A stretch of DNA of 64,000 bases from NCBI GenBank assembly GCA_963816775.1, contig CAWFLX010000025.1:1-64000 (forward strand), given 5' to 3'. The position numbers and the translations under genes are program-made. Below, piece after piece: positions 24,501-33,882 of the stretch. This DNA is from JAFAXD01 sp963816775. GTDB taxonomy: Bacteria > Pseudomonadota > Alphaproteobacteria > Rhizobiales > Xanthobacteraceae. The notes below the pieces were generated by a model. It made no database searches and was not told the DNA's origin. It saw only the letters and a list, made by a program, of their open reading frames with translations. Each line of letters opens with the position of its first letter. Positions within the stretch are counted from its first letter, which is position 1.

Positions 24501-25573
24501 GCGGGCTGTTCCTGATCGTCGGCTTCGTCGTCCGGGTCACGACGACTCTCGGCCAAACGCTCCAGCATCTTCAGCTCCCGCAACCACCGTTTGACCGGCT
24601 TGGCCGGGGTTCCGCCCCAACGTGCGCCCGGCGGAACGTCGCCCCCCACGATGCTGATCGCCGCGATCTGAGCGCCCTCGCCGATGGTCACGTGATTGGT
24701 TACGCCGACGCGTGCGCCCAGGGCCACGAAATCCTCCAACGTGGAGCTTCCGGAAATCCCGGTTTGAGCGACCAGCACGCAGTGCCGTCCAATCACTACA
24801 TTGTGGCCAATCTGAACGAGATTGTCGATCTTGGTGCCCTCGCCAATCATGGTGTCTCGGATGGCCCCGCGATCGATCGTCGTGCCAGCGCCGATCTCGA
24901 CGTCGTCCTGAATGATCACGCGGCCAACCTGCGGCACCTTCAGGTGACCGGTCGCGCCCATCAAAAAACCGAATCCGTCCTGACCGATACGACAGCCGGG
25001 ATGGATAATGACCCGATCCCCGACCAGCGCGTGCGTGATCGACGTCCCGGCCCCGATCGTGCAGTCGCGTCCAATGCAGACGCCCGGCCCGACCACGGCG
25101 TTGGGGGCGATCATGGTCCCGGAGCCGATCTCGGCCTCGGGCCCAATAACGGCGCCGGGATCAATGGTGACCCCGGCCTCAAGGCGCGCCGTGCTGTGAA
25201 CATGCGCATGCGGCGAGACGGCGCGTCCTCCGAATAGCGACGAGGGCCTCAGCACGCCGGCAAACAACGTGCGCGCAACCGTCACGAACGCTCGGTAGGG
25301 TTCACGCGAGAGCAGCACGGCAACGCCCGGAGGCGCCTGTTTTTCGAACCGCGCGTTCATCAAGCACGCGGTGGCCCGGGTTCGACGAAGTTGATCCGCG
25401 TATTTGACGCTGTCGAGAAATGTGAGGTCGCCGGGCGCGGCGCGGTCGAGCGCCGCGATATTGGCGATCAAGGCATCGGCGCACGCCGCCGCGACGAGCG
25501 TGGCGCCCGTCAGCTTCGCGATCTCGCCCAGCGAGAGGGGCGCAGCCACTGGTGAATACGAAAGCCCGGTCAT
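24497..25573 (-). CDS. lpxD: UDP-3-O-acylglucosamine N-acyltransferase
   Basis: This 358-residue enzyme adds the second hydroxyacyl chain to the lipid A precursor. An N-terminal uridine-binding domain (AALDRAAPGDLTFLDSVKYA) precedes a left-handed beta-helix of hexapeptide repeats (residues about 110-310). The catalytic His region is IDNLVQIGHNVVIGRHCVL. The C-terminus is a charged helix. The start is ATG 25573, 66 bases after bamA. Confidence 0.96.
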   Translation of the reverse strand: MTGLSYSPVAAPLSLGEIAKLTGATLVAAACADALIANIAALDRAAPGDLTFLDSVKYADQLRRTRATACLMNARFEKQAPPGVAVLLSREPYRAFVTVARTLFAGVLRPSSLFGGRAVSPHAHVHSTARLEAGVTIDPGAVIGPEAEIGSGTMIAPNAVVGPGVCIGRDCTIGAGTSITHALVGDRVIIHPGCRIGQDGFGFLMGATGHLKVPQVGRVIIQDDVEIGAGTTIDRGAIRDTMIGEGTKIDNLVQIGHNVVIGRHCVLVAQTGISGSSTLEDFVALGARVGVTNHVTIGEGAQIAAISIVGGDVPPGARWGGTPAKPVKRWLRELKMLERLAESRRDPDDEADDQEQPA

Positions 25574-25639
25574 GCGCGACTACGGGAAGCGCGTTCTGCC
25601 TGCCGGGTCAAGCGGCAGCCGGCGCCCGACCAAACGGCA

Positions 25640-28114
25640 TCAGAACTTGCTACCCCCGCCGAAGCGGAAGACTTGAGTGTGATCGTACGGCTCCCGCGTC
25701 AGCGCATAGGCCAAGTCAAAGCGCAACGGACCGAGTGGCGAATCCCAGAGCAGGCCAACGCCGACCGACGAGCGGATCTTGTTGCTGTCGGCGACGGTCA
25801 TGTTCTCGCCGGTCAGCCCCCAGAACGTCGGCGCGTTGAAGCCCCACAGCATGCCGGCATCGACATAAGTCGCGAGCCGCATACCGAAGTCCTTCGGCGC
25901 CAGGAACAGCGGCGTCTGGAATTCGAGCGATGTCGCCCAGTACTGCGTTCCACCGAGCGCATCGTTGTTCGTGCCGGGCGTCAGATCGCGCGGACCAAAC
26001 CCCGCAGGCGCAAATCCGCGCACCAGATTAGGGCCGCCCTGGAAGGCGTCGAGCACGCGTACGAACTGGCCGTCCCACCCACTCATATAGCCCGCCTGCA
26101 CCCGCAGGGTTCCAACGATGTCCGGATAGACCTCGCTGTAGAGACGGGAGTCCATCGTAGTCTTTATGAAGTTGACGTCGCCGCCGATACCCGCCACGTC
26201 CTGGTTGGCGGTGACGAGCAAGCCGCTGGTGGGGCTGCGGTTGTTATCGAGCGTGTTGTAGGTCAAGCCATAGCCGATGAGCGAAACGGTCACCGGACCT
26301 TGCGCGAGCTCCATCTTGATCGGGAGCGCTGCTTCACCGTCCTGATAGCAGTTGTATTGGAGCGGGGCACCAGCGGCCGCATAGAGAGCCTGTAGCACGG
26401 GATTCGTGTTGAAGGCCGCCGGAGTCGGGAACGTATTCACGAAATCCGGATTGATGTTGTTACAGTTCTGCAGCGAGTTCGGCAGGGTGATCTTCTGCTG
26501 ATAGGCCGTATAGCGCACCTGGCCCGTTACCGTGTCGGTCAGCGGAATCCCAAACCGCAGGTTGCCGCCGTAGATGTTGGACGTATAGGACTGGTAGGCG
26601 GAGGCGCTCGTCCGCTTGTCGAACAGGTCCACGCCAAACGCCAGGCGCGTGTCGAACAGATAGGGTTCGACGAACGAGACCTCAGCACCTTGCGCGCGCT
26701 GGCCGTATTGGATCGCCGCCCTTACCGCCTGTCCGCGTCCGAGCAGGTTGCGCTCGCCGACGCTGATCTCGCCGAGCATGCCGTCGGACGTTGAATAACC
26801 GCCGGAGAACGAGAATTCGCCGGTGGATTGCTCCTCCACGTCGACGTTGATGATGATGCGATCCGGCGCCGAGCCGGGCTCGGTCGTTACCTTGACGGTC
26901 TTGAAGAAGTTGAGGTTCTTCAAGCGCTTCTCGGCGCGGTCCACCAACGCCCGATTATATGCGTCGCCTTCGACGAGATCGAACTCCCGCCGAATCACGT
27001 AATCGCGTGTGCGCGTGTTGCCGCGAATGTTGATCCTTTCGACGTAGGCGCGCGGGCCTTCTTCGACCACCAGCACGATACTGACCGTGTGCGATTGAAA
27101 ATCGCGATCGCCGCGCGGGCGCACGAGCGCAAACGGATAGCCGCGCCGGGCGATCTCGATCGTGATGTCTTCGACGGACTTTTCAACGGCGTCTGCGTTG
27201 TAAATGTCGCCGGGGCCGAGCTTCAGCTTGGGGCGCAGCGCAGCAGCATTCACGGCGGCAACGTTGGATACGATGTCGATCGCCGCGACCTTGTAGCGCG
27301 ACCCTTCTTCGATCGTGAACGTGATGTTGAAGCCCTTGGCCACCTGATCGTATTCGGTGAGCGCCGATACGATGCGGACGTCGGCGTAGCCGTTCTTCAA
27401 GTAGAATCGGCGCAGCAGGTCACGGTCGGCTTCGACCCGGTCCGGATCGAAGTTGTCGTTACTCTTGATCCAACTCAGCCAATTGCTCTCGCCGCTCTTG
27501 ATCACGTCCTTGAGCCGCCAATCGCTGTAGGTATTGTTGCCGATGAACGTGATCTTGTTCACCCCGGTCTTGCCGCCCTCGTTGATCTCAAACACGAGGT
27601 CGACGCGGTTGTTAGGCAGCTCGATGACCTTGGGCTCGACCCGCACGTCATAGCGACCGCTGTGCTGGTAGACGTCCACGATGCGCTGAACGTCTGATTG
27701 CACGACCGCGCGCGAGAAGGTTCCGCGCGGCTTGGATTGGACTTCTTCGGCGAGCTGCTCGTCCTTGGCCTTGTGGTTGCCTTCGAACGCGACCTTGTTG
27801 ATGACGGGGTTTTCGATCACCGTCACGATCAGGCGTCCGCCCGCCTGGCTGATCCTGACGTCCTGGAACAGATTGGTGGCGTATAGCGCCTTGAGCCCGC
27901 TATCGATGCTCTGCGGCGTCAGTGGGCTGTGAAAGTACGATCGGATCGTATCGGCTTCGACCCGCCGGTTGCCCTCGACCACGATCTGGGAGGCCGATTG
28001 CGCATAGGCAACGGTTTGCGCGCCGAAGGGCCCGGCGGGCAGCCCGAACAACAGACTTGCGAGGACCAAGCCCCCAAAGCTCAGCCCTCGAAACACCCCA
28101 CCCATCATTCCCAT
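25640..28114 (-). CDS. bamA: Outer membrane protein assembly factor BamA
   Basis: This 824-residue Omp85 protein inserts beta-barrel proteins into the outer membrane. It has a signal peptide ending AYAQ, five POTRA domains (to about residue 430) and a 16-strand barrel ending FRFGGGSKF with terminal Phe. Barrel loop 6 carries VRGFAPAGFGPRDL, which fits the VRGF/Y motif. I prefer the ATG at 28114 (MGMMGG) over the upstream TTG at 28162, which adds a non-signal-like segment. It lies between rseP and lpxD, as in other alphaproteobacteria. Confidence 0.95.
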   Translation of the reverse strand: MGMMGGVFRGLSFGGLVLASLLFGLPAGPFGAQTVAYAQSASQIVVEGNRRVEADTIRSYFHSPLTPQSIDSGLKALYATNLFQDVRISQAGGRLIVTVIENPVINKVAFEGNHKAKDEQLAEEVQSKPRGTFSRAVVQSDVQRIVDVYQHSGRYDVRVEPKVIELPNNRVDLVFEINEGGKTGVNKITFIGNNTYSDWRLKDVIKSGESNWLSWIKSNDNFDPDRVEADRDLLRRFYLKNGYADVRIVSALTEYDQVAKGFNITFTIEEGSRYKVAAIDIVSNVAAVNAAALRPKLKLGPGDIYNADAVEKSVEDITIEIARRGYPFALVRPRGDRDFQSHTVSIVLVVEEGPRAYVERINIRGNTRTRDYVIRREFDLVEGDAYNRALVDRAEKRLKNLNFFKTVKVTTEPGSAPDRIIINVDVEEQSTGEFSFSGGYSTSDGMLGEISVGERNLLGRGQAVRAAIQYGQRAQGAEVSFVEPYLFDTRLAFGVDLFDKRTSASAYQSYTSNIYGGNLRFGIPLTDTVTGQVRYTAYQQKITLPNSLQNCNNINPDFVNTFPTPAAFNTNPVLQALYAAAGAPLQYNCYQDGEAALPIKMELAQGPVTVSLIGYGLTYNTLDNNRSPTSGLLVTANQDVAGIGGDVNFIKTTMDSRLYSEVYPDIVGTLRVQAGYMSGWDGQFVRVLDAFQGGPNLVRGFAPAGFGPRDLTPGTNNDALGGTQYWATSLEFQTPLFLAPKDFGMRLATYVDAGMLWGFNAPTFWGLTGENMTVADSNKIRSSVGVGLLWDSPLGPLRFDLAYALTREPYDHTQVFRFGGGSKF

Positions 28115-28377
28115 CCGCGGTACGCCCTTGCTTCCTGCGGTTGCCCCGTCAACGCTCAGCAAGCCCCCAAGCCCGAATCTGCACGCACGCCATCAAGCTC
28201 GAAAATCTTGCAAGATCTTCAATGCCTTACAGATTGGATCAATTGCGAGACCCCCGACGCAAACCCCCATTGGCGCCGGATTAGACCCCCCGTTTGTAGC
28301 GGGTTTCCGATCCAACGCAACCCGCCCCTAGCCGCCATTAACCTTTCCCGCCGTGAGCGTTGCCGCATCGCTACACC

Positions 28378-29556
28378 TCACGACGTCCAGTGCAGGATGT
28401 CATTATAAGTAGCGAAAATCATTAACATTACGACGACGGCGAGCCCGATGCGGAACCCGAGCTCTTGGGCCCGCTCGGAGAGCGGGCGGCCGCGCACGGC
28501 CTCAACCGCGTAAAACAGCAGGTGGCCGCCATCCAGGAGAGGAATTGGGAACAGATTCAGGAGCCCGATGGAGACCGACAGCACGGCTGCGAGCTGGATG
28601 ATCGCGACCAAGCCACCCCCGAGGCCGCCATTGTTAAGCCCGCCCTGCCATACCTGGCCGGCAATTTGGGCAATTCGGCCCGGGCCTCCCAATTGATCGG
28701 CGGATTCGCGGCCAATGACGACCCGCCCGAGATACGACAGGCTGTTGTCGATCACGAACCACGTTTCCTGCACGCCAAGCCGCAGCGCGGTCAAAAGATC
28801 GACGGGCTTGATAGCGGATTCGCCCTGGCCGACGGGGGCGCGCGTAATTCCAAGCATCCCTTGGCGATGCACGTTTCCGAAGCCGTCCTTCATCTCTGAG
28901 AGGACCGGCGTCGCCATCAGGGTTTTGCGCTCGCCCTTGCGCTCCACCACGATACTGAGGGGCTGCCCGGGATTGGTGACGACAATGCGCTGCAGTTCGC
29001 CGAAGGATTCAATCGGCTGGCCGTCTATCGACAAGACGAGATCGCCTGGCAGGAAGCCGGCGGCCTCGGCGGCGCTCCCCGGTTGGACCGAAGCGACGCG
29101 CGCCGCGATCAATTCCTTGCCGTAAATCGCGAAGATCCCCGCAAAGATCGCAATTGCCAGGATGAAATTTGCAATCGGCCCGGCGGCGACAACGGCCGCC
29201 CGCGCCGCAACCGGTTGATGAAAGAAGCTGACCTCGCGATCCGCCTCGCTCATCTGCGCGATCGCCGACGGGTCGGGAACACTGGCGGCGTTCTCATCGC
29301 CGAAGAACTTGACGTAGCCGCCCAGCGGGATTGCCGAAATCTTCCAGCGGGTGCCGTGGCGATCGTTGCGGCCGATCAGTTCGGGGCCAAAGCCAACGGA
29401 AAACACCAGGACCCTGATTCCGCATGCGCGGGCGATGAGGAAATGGCCGAGTTCATGGAAGAACACGACAATCGTCAAAACCAATAAAAACGGGATGATG
29501 TACCCGACAAAACCGGCGCCCAAAATGTTGAGACTCCACAGCAAATTAGTCCCCAT
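28378..29556 (-). CDS. rseP: RIP zinc metalloprotease RseP
   Basis: This 392-residue site-2 protease of the inner membrane cleaves anti-sigma factor and signal-peptide remnants. The zinc site is HELGH (H34, E35, H38) in the first helix. A PDZ domain occupies about residues 145-225 (VQPGSAAEAAGFLPGDLVLS). The second catalytic Asp lies in FPIPLLDGGHLLFYAVEAVRG near the C-terminus. It sits downstream of dxr and upstream of bamA, matching the conserved envelope cluster. Confidence 0.95.
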   Translation of the reverse strand: MGTNLLWSLNILGAGFVGYIIPFLLVLTIVVFFHELGHFLIARACGIRVLVFSVGFGPELIGRNDRHGTRWKISAIPLGGYVKFFGDENAASVPDPSAIAQMSEADREVSFFHQPVAARAAVVAAGPIANFILAIAIFAGIFAIYGKELIAARVASVQPGSAAEAAGFLPGDLVLSIDGQPIESFGELQRIVVTNPGQPLSIVVERKGERKTLMATPVLSEMKDGFGNVHRQGMLGITRAPVGQGESAIKPVDLLTALRLGVQETWFVIDNSLSYLGRVVIGRESADQLGGPGRIAQIAGQVWQGGLNNGGLGGGLVAIIQLAAVLSVSIGLLNLFPIPLLDGGHLLFYAVEAVRGRPLSERAQELGFRIGLAVVVMLMIFATYNDILHWTS

Positions 29557-29609
29557 CGGATTCCGCTCGCCCCCGCGCGGCCGTTTCTAAGCCATTGCTC
29601 GGAAATGCT

Positions 29610-30833
29610 TTACGATGCCTTTGCGGCAATTTCGGGCAACAGCGCGCGGGCCAAAGATCGCGAAACATGGTCAACAGATAGTGCATCCTCGACGCTCGCG
29701 GGTTCGCCCATGAGCCCGCGACCTTGCGCCTCATGCAGCGTTTCCTCGACGAGGTTGGCGATTCCCGCAAATCCGAGCCGCCGGTCCAAAAACGCCTCGA
29801 CGGCGATTTCATTGGCCGCATTGAGGACGGTTGGAGCCGCGCCCCCCGCTTCGAGTGCACTGCGTGCCAGCCGCAACGCTGGAAAGCGGGCAGGATCGGG
29901 CTCCTCGAACGCCAAGGTCGCGACCTTGGCGAGATCGAGGCGGCGGGCGGGCGTGTCGACGCGATCCGGCCACGCGAGGCAGTGCGCGATCGGCACCCGC
30001 ATATCCGGTGAGCCGAGTTCGGCAATGAACGCTCCGTCGCGAAATTCGACGAGGCCGTGCACGATCGATTGCGGATGCACCAGCACATCGATCTGAGCCG
30101 CCGGCAGCCCGAACAAGTGATGTGCCTCGATCAGTTCAAGGCCCTTGTTCATCATGGTGGCGGAATCGATCGTAACCTTTGGGCCCATCGACCAGTTTGG
30201 GTGGCGCAGCGCCTGGTCGACCGTGGCGGCCCGCATCGCCTCGAGTGGCCAGGTTCGAAACGGGCCCCCGGACGCCGTCAGAATGATGCGCCGGACGTCC
30301 TCCCGGCGGTTCGAACCCAGCGCTTGGAAAATAGCATTGTGTTCGGAATCGACCGGCAGCACCGTCGCCCCGACGTCGCGGGCGCGGCGCATGAACAGCG
30401 CGCCGGCGCACACCAGACACTCCTTATTGGCCAGTGCGACGACTGCGCCGCGCTCGAGCGCCGCCAATGTCGGCTTCAGGCCTGCGGCCCCGGTAATGGC
30501 GGCAATCACCCAGTCGGCCGGCCAGTTCGCGGCTTCGATGACCGCGCCTTCTCCGGCAGCGGCCGCGATGCCGGAACCCGCCAGGCCCTCCTTCAGCTCG
30601 GCATAGCAGGACGGATCGGCGATCGCCGCAAAGCGCGCCCCGATCTTGCGCGCGAGTGCGGCCAAAGCGCCGGCGTTGCGCGAAGCGACCACCGCCTCGA
30701 CGCGATAGCGATCGCGCGCGTGGAGCAAGAGATCGATCGTGCTGCCCCCGATCGACCCGGTGGCCCCCAGCAATGTCACCGACCGCGGCCCATTGTGCGC
30801 CTTGGATGTGCTCGCCCCGCTCATTTTGCTCAC
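29610..30833 (-). CDS. dxr: 1-deoxy-D-xylulose-5-phosphate reductoisomerase
   Basis: This 407-residue NADPH-dependent enzyme makes MEP, the committed step of non-mevalonate isoprenoid synthesis. The Rossmann motif is LLGATGSIGGSTIDLLL. Active-site segments are ANKECLVCAGALF, DSEHNAIFQAL, LTASGGPFR and MGPKVTIDSATMMNKGLELI. The GTG at 30833 overlaps the cdsA stop; an ATG three codons in (30824) is an alternative. Its product pathway supplies UppS two genes upstream. Confidence 0.96.
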   Translation of the reverse strand: MSKMSGASTSKAHNGPRSVTLLGATGSIGGSTIDLLLHARDRYRVEAVVASRNAGALAALARKIGARFAAIADPSCYAELKEGLAGSGIAAAAGEGAVIEAANWPADWVIAAITGAAGLKPTLAALERGAVVALANKECLVCAGALFMRRARDVGATVLPVDSEHNAIFQALGSNRREDVRRIILTASGGPFRTWPLEAMRAATVDQALRHPNWSMGPKVTIDSATMMNKGLELIEAHHLFGLPAAQIDVLVHPQSIVHGLVEFRDGAFIAELGSPDMRVPIAHCLAWPDRVDTPARRLDLAKVATLAFEEPDPARFPALRLARSALEAGGAAPTVLNAANEIAVEAFLDRRLGFAGIANLVEETLHEAQGRGLMGEPASVEDALSVDHVSRSLARALLPEIAAKAS

Positions 30834-31549
30834 CAGACCAAGAGCCCGCGCGCTGCCGCATCGGGGCCGCCGCGCAACACGCCAATGACAGCTGCCACCA
30901 ACGCGGCGGCGATAAAGCCGTCCAGGCGATCCATCACGCCACCGTGGCCGGGAATGAGATCGCTCGTATCCTTTGCGCCGAATTTACGTTTGATCGCCGA
31001 CTCCAAGAGATCTCCGCCCTGGGCCACCATTGAAAGGATCATAGCCAGGATAGCAATGGGCACGAGTGGAAGCGCCCCCCAAGTGGCGACCCCCAATCCC
31101 GCCACCAGCGCACCGGCGACGCCCCCGATCGCCCCCGACCAGGTCTTGTTCGGACTGATCGCCGGCCAAAGTTTGCGGCCGCCGACGGCGCGACCAACCA
31201 TGTACCCCATGATGTCGGTCATCCACACGATCGCAAACAGAAACACAATCGCCAGGAACCCGTAACCGGCATCGGCGCGCAGCGTCAGGGGCGCGAGCAA
31301 CGTGACCGCGGCGTAGAGCACGCCGGCCGCGAGCCAAAGCCCACGATTGTCGCCACGGGCAACGAGCTTCGTCCATTCCCATGCGATGAGGAGTGCCGCC
31401 GCAGCCCAGAACGCGACAAAGATCGCTCCGCCGATCCACGCGACAATGAGCGCCGCCGGCGCGAGGACGAGGCCCGACGCCAGCCGGACCGGGAAGTCGT
31501 CGTCGGCACGATTCGTGCGCGCGTCGGGAGGTCCTCTGTCCGCCGTCAC
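30830..31549 (-). CDS. cdsA: Phosphatidate cytidylyltransferase
   Basis: This 239-residue membrane enzyme makes CDP-diacylglycerol for phospholipid synthesis. About seven hydrophobic helices are followed by the CdsA signature ESAIKRKFGAKDTSDLIPGHG and then GVMDRLD. The start overlaps the uppS stop by four bases. The position between uppS and dxr is the standard alphaproteobacterial order. Confidence 0.95.
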   Translation of the reverse strand: MTADRGPPDARTNRADDDFPVRLASGLVLAPAALIVAWIGGAIFVAFWAAAALLIAWEWTKLVARGDNRGLWLAAGVLYAAVTLLAPLTLRADAGYGFLAIVFLFAIVWMTDIMGYMVGRAVGGRKLWPAISPNKTWSGAIGGVAGALVAGLGVATWGALPLVPIAILAMILSMVAQGGDLLESAIKRKFGAKDTSDLIPGHGGVMDRLDGFIAAALVAAVIGVLRGGPDAAARGLLVW

Positions 31550-32295
31550 GAGGCGTTGCGCGCGGCAAGTCCGCCGAAGCGGCGCTCGCGCGTCCGATAT
31601 TCGGCGATCGCGCCCTCAAGCGCCGCCCGGTCAAAATCCGGCCAAAAGACCGGCACGAATACCAGCTCGCTGTAGGCGGCCTGCCAGAGCAGAAAATTCG
31701 ACAAACGCTGTTCCCCGCTGGTGCGGATCACCAAGTCGGGGTCGGGCAGGTCGGACGTATCGAGGCGACTCGCCAGCAGATCCTCAGTAATCTCCGCGGG
31801 ACGCAGCCGACCGGACGCAACGTCCTCAGCGAGCCCGCGCGCGGCGCGCGCAATCTCCTGGCGGGCGCCGTAGTTGAACGCGACCACGAGCACGAGGCCG
31901 GTATTGGCGCGGGTGAGGCTTTCAGCTTCTTCGAGGAGGCGCGCGATATCGTGGTCGAGTCCTTCCCGTTCGCCAATGACCCGCACACGTACGTTGCTGC
32001 GGTGGAGATCGGCGAGATCGTTGCGGATGAAGCGCCGCAGCAGCGCCATCAGGTCGAGAATTTCGGAACGCGGACGTGACCAGTTTTCCGAGCTGAACGA
32101 GAAGATGGTCAGAATTCCGATACCAAGCTCGGTGGCGACGCGCACCGTGTTGCGCACCGCCTCGACGCCGCGCCGGTGCCCCTCCCCGCGCGGCAGACCG
32201 CGCTGCGCGGCCCAGCGCCCGTTGCCATCCATGATGATGGCGACATGATGAGGAATACCGCGCCCGCTTCCGAGCTTGACCTCGCTGTTTGCCAT
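31546..32295 (-). CDS. uppS: Undecaprenyl diphosphate synthase
   Basis: This 249-residue cis-prenyltransferase makes the C55 lipid carrier for cell-wall and O-antigen units. Motifs are HVAIIMDGNGRWAAQRG with the catalytic Asp, FSFSSENWSRP, and DPDLVIRTSGEQRLSNFLLW. ATG start at 32295. It follows frr by 22 bases and is coupled to cdsA. Confidence 0.96.
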   Translation of the reverse strand: MANSEVKLGSGRGIPHHVAIIMDGNGRWAAQRGLPRGEGHRRGVEAVRNTVRVATELGIGILTIFSFSSENWSRPRSEILDLMALLRRFIRNDLADLHRSNVRVRVIGEREGLDHDIARLLEEAESLTRANTGLVLVVAFNYGARQEIARAARGLAEDVASGRLRPAEITEDLLASRLDTSDLPDPDLVIRTSGEQRLSNFLLWQAAYSELVFVPVFWPDFDRAALEGAIAEYRTRERRFGGLAARNAS

Positions 32296-32317
32296 AAGTG
32301 CTGCTCTGGGCGGCCCG

Positions 32318-32881
32318 CTACACCGTCATGATCTCTTTTTCTTTGGTCGCCAGCGATTGATCAATCTCGGCAATAATCTGATCGGTGGCCTTCTGCACCT
32401 CGTCAGCCATGCGCTTCTGGTCGTCTTCGCTGATGCCGCCGTCCTTTTCCATCTTCTTCAACAAGTCGAGGCCGTCGCGTCGTACGTGGCGCACCGCCAC
32501 GCGCGCGGTTTCCGCGTACTTGTGCGCGACTTTGACCAATTCCTTGCGCCGGTCCTGGTTCAGTTCGGGGATGCGCAGGCGAATGACCTGGCCCTCGGTC
32601 GACGGGGTGAGGCCGAGATTGGCCGTGAGAATCGCTTTCTCGACGGCGTGCACCATCGACTTGTCCCATACCTGCACACTGATCAGCCTGGCTTCCGGCA
32701 CGCTCACGGTTGCCAACTGGTTGAGCGGCATGTGGGTGCCATAGGCTTCGGCCTGAACGTGATCAAGCAAGCTCGACGATGCGCGCCCGGTGCGCAGACC
32801 GCCAAGCTCCTGTTTGAGCACCTGGGTTGCACCATGCATGCGCCGCTTAAGCTCGTTTAAGTCATAGGTCGTTGTTGCCAT
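32318..32881 (-). CDS. frr: Ribosome recycling factor
   Basis: This 187-residue protein splits post-termination ribosomes with EF-G. It shows HGATQVLKQELGGLRTGRAS near the N-terminus and RIPELNQDRRKELVKVAHKY in the tip of the three-helix bundle. The ATG at 32881 matches the family start (MATTTYDLNELKRRM); the frame extends further upstream but without support. It follows pyrH in the usual translation-factor operon. Confidence 0.96.
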   Translation of the reverse strand: MATTTYDLNELKRRMHGATQVLKQELGGLRTGRASSSLLDHVQAEAYGTHMPLNQLATVSVPEARLISVQVWDKSMVHAVEKAILTANLGLTPSTEGQVIRLRIPELNQDRRKELVKVAHKYAETARVAVRHVRRDGLDLLKKMEKDGGISEDDQKRMADEVQKATDQIIAEIDQSLATKEKEIMTV

Positions 32882-32997
32882 GCGGGCCTCCCGAGAGCGG
32901 CACACCCTTTGCTCAAAAGCCGGGATCGCCGCGAGAATGTCCGGTGCTCAGCCGGAGGTCAAAACCGTGGACGCTTGGCGGCTCATCCCCGCCGAGG

Positions 32998-33711
32998 CTA
33001 CCCAACCCTGGTCGCACGGCCCTCTCCGCGCAACACCGCCGTCACCGCACCCACGTCCTGGATCGAAAACACTATGATAGGCATATGGTTTTCCTGGGCA
33101 AGCGCAAACGCGGTTGCGTCCATAACCCGCAAACGGCGCGCGATTGCGTCGTCGTGGGTCAGGGCCTCGAATCGTTTGGCCTGCGGGTCCCGCTTGGGAT
33201 CTGCACTGTAGACGCCGTCCACGTTGGTCGCCTTGAGCACCGCGTCGCACCCCATCTCGACCGCGCGTAGAACGGCAGTGGTGTCGGTCGTGAAATAGGG
33301 GTTACCGGTTCCGCCGGCAAACAGGACGATGTGACCATCACCCAGGTGTTTGGCCGCCCGCTGGCGCGAATACGCTTCGCACACTTGCGGCATCGCGATG
33401 GCGGACAGCGTGCGTGCTGGAGCGCCGGCGCGCTCAAGCGCCGCCTCCAACGCAAGCGCATTCATGACCGTCGCCAGCATTCCCATCGCGTCACCGGTCG
33501 TGCGGGAAACGCCGCGAGCTGAGACCTCAACGCCGCGAAAAATATTGCCGCCTCCGACAACGACGCCAAGGGTGATCGGTAGCGCGCGCGCGGTCGCGAG
33601 GTCGGCGGCGATGCGGTCGAGCGTCGGCTGGTGCAGGCCAAACGGCTCCGGGCCGCTCAACGCTTCGCCGGAGATTTTGACAATGACACGCCGGAAGGCG
33701 GGCTCAGGCAT
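32998..33711 (-). CDS. pyrH: Uridylate kinase
   Basis: This 237-residue hexameric UMP kinase belongs to the amino-acid-kinase fold. It has RVIVKISGEALSG, GVVVGGGNIFRG, FAGGTGNPYFTTDTTAVLRA and ATNVDGVYSADPKRDP. The start is ATG 33711. A composite palindrome separates it from tsf, which may affect the ratio of their transcripts. Confidence 0.96.
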   Translation of the reverse strand: MPEPAFRRVIVKISGEALSGPEPFGLHQPTLDRIAADLATARALPITLGVVVGGGNIFRGVEVSARGVSRTTGDAMGMLATVMNALALEAALERAGAPARTLSAIAMPQVCEAYSRQRAAKHLGDGHIVLFAGGTGNPYFTTDTTAVLRAVEMGCDAVLKATNVDGVYSADPKRDPQAKRFEALTHDDAIARRLRVMDATAFALAQENHMPIIVFSIQDVGAVTAVLRGEGRATRVG

Positions 33712-33735
33712 CGGGTGCTCCCCCGAATCGCAAGC

Positions 33736-33882
33736 CTAGTATGGCGGATTTGACGTTCCTACCAGCATCGCCGCGAGTCCGTCGTAGGAACGTCAAATCC
33801 AAAGCCACACTAGAATCGTGGAGTTGCTCGCGTCGGAAGCGGGACACTAGAGCATGATCCCGAGAAGTTGCAGACTTTTCGG
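33736..33882. repeat. Composite palindrome: A element, half B, half C
   Basis: A complete family A palindrome fills 33736-33813 (ctagtatggcggatttgacg... to ccaaagccacactag). Next comes the right end of a B element (33814-33850, ending gcgggacactag), then directly half of a C element (agcatgatcccgagaag, 33851-33882). It lies between tsf and pyrH, so it is transcribed and could fold into an RNA hairpin. Confidence 0.8.
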
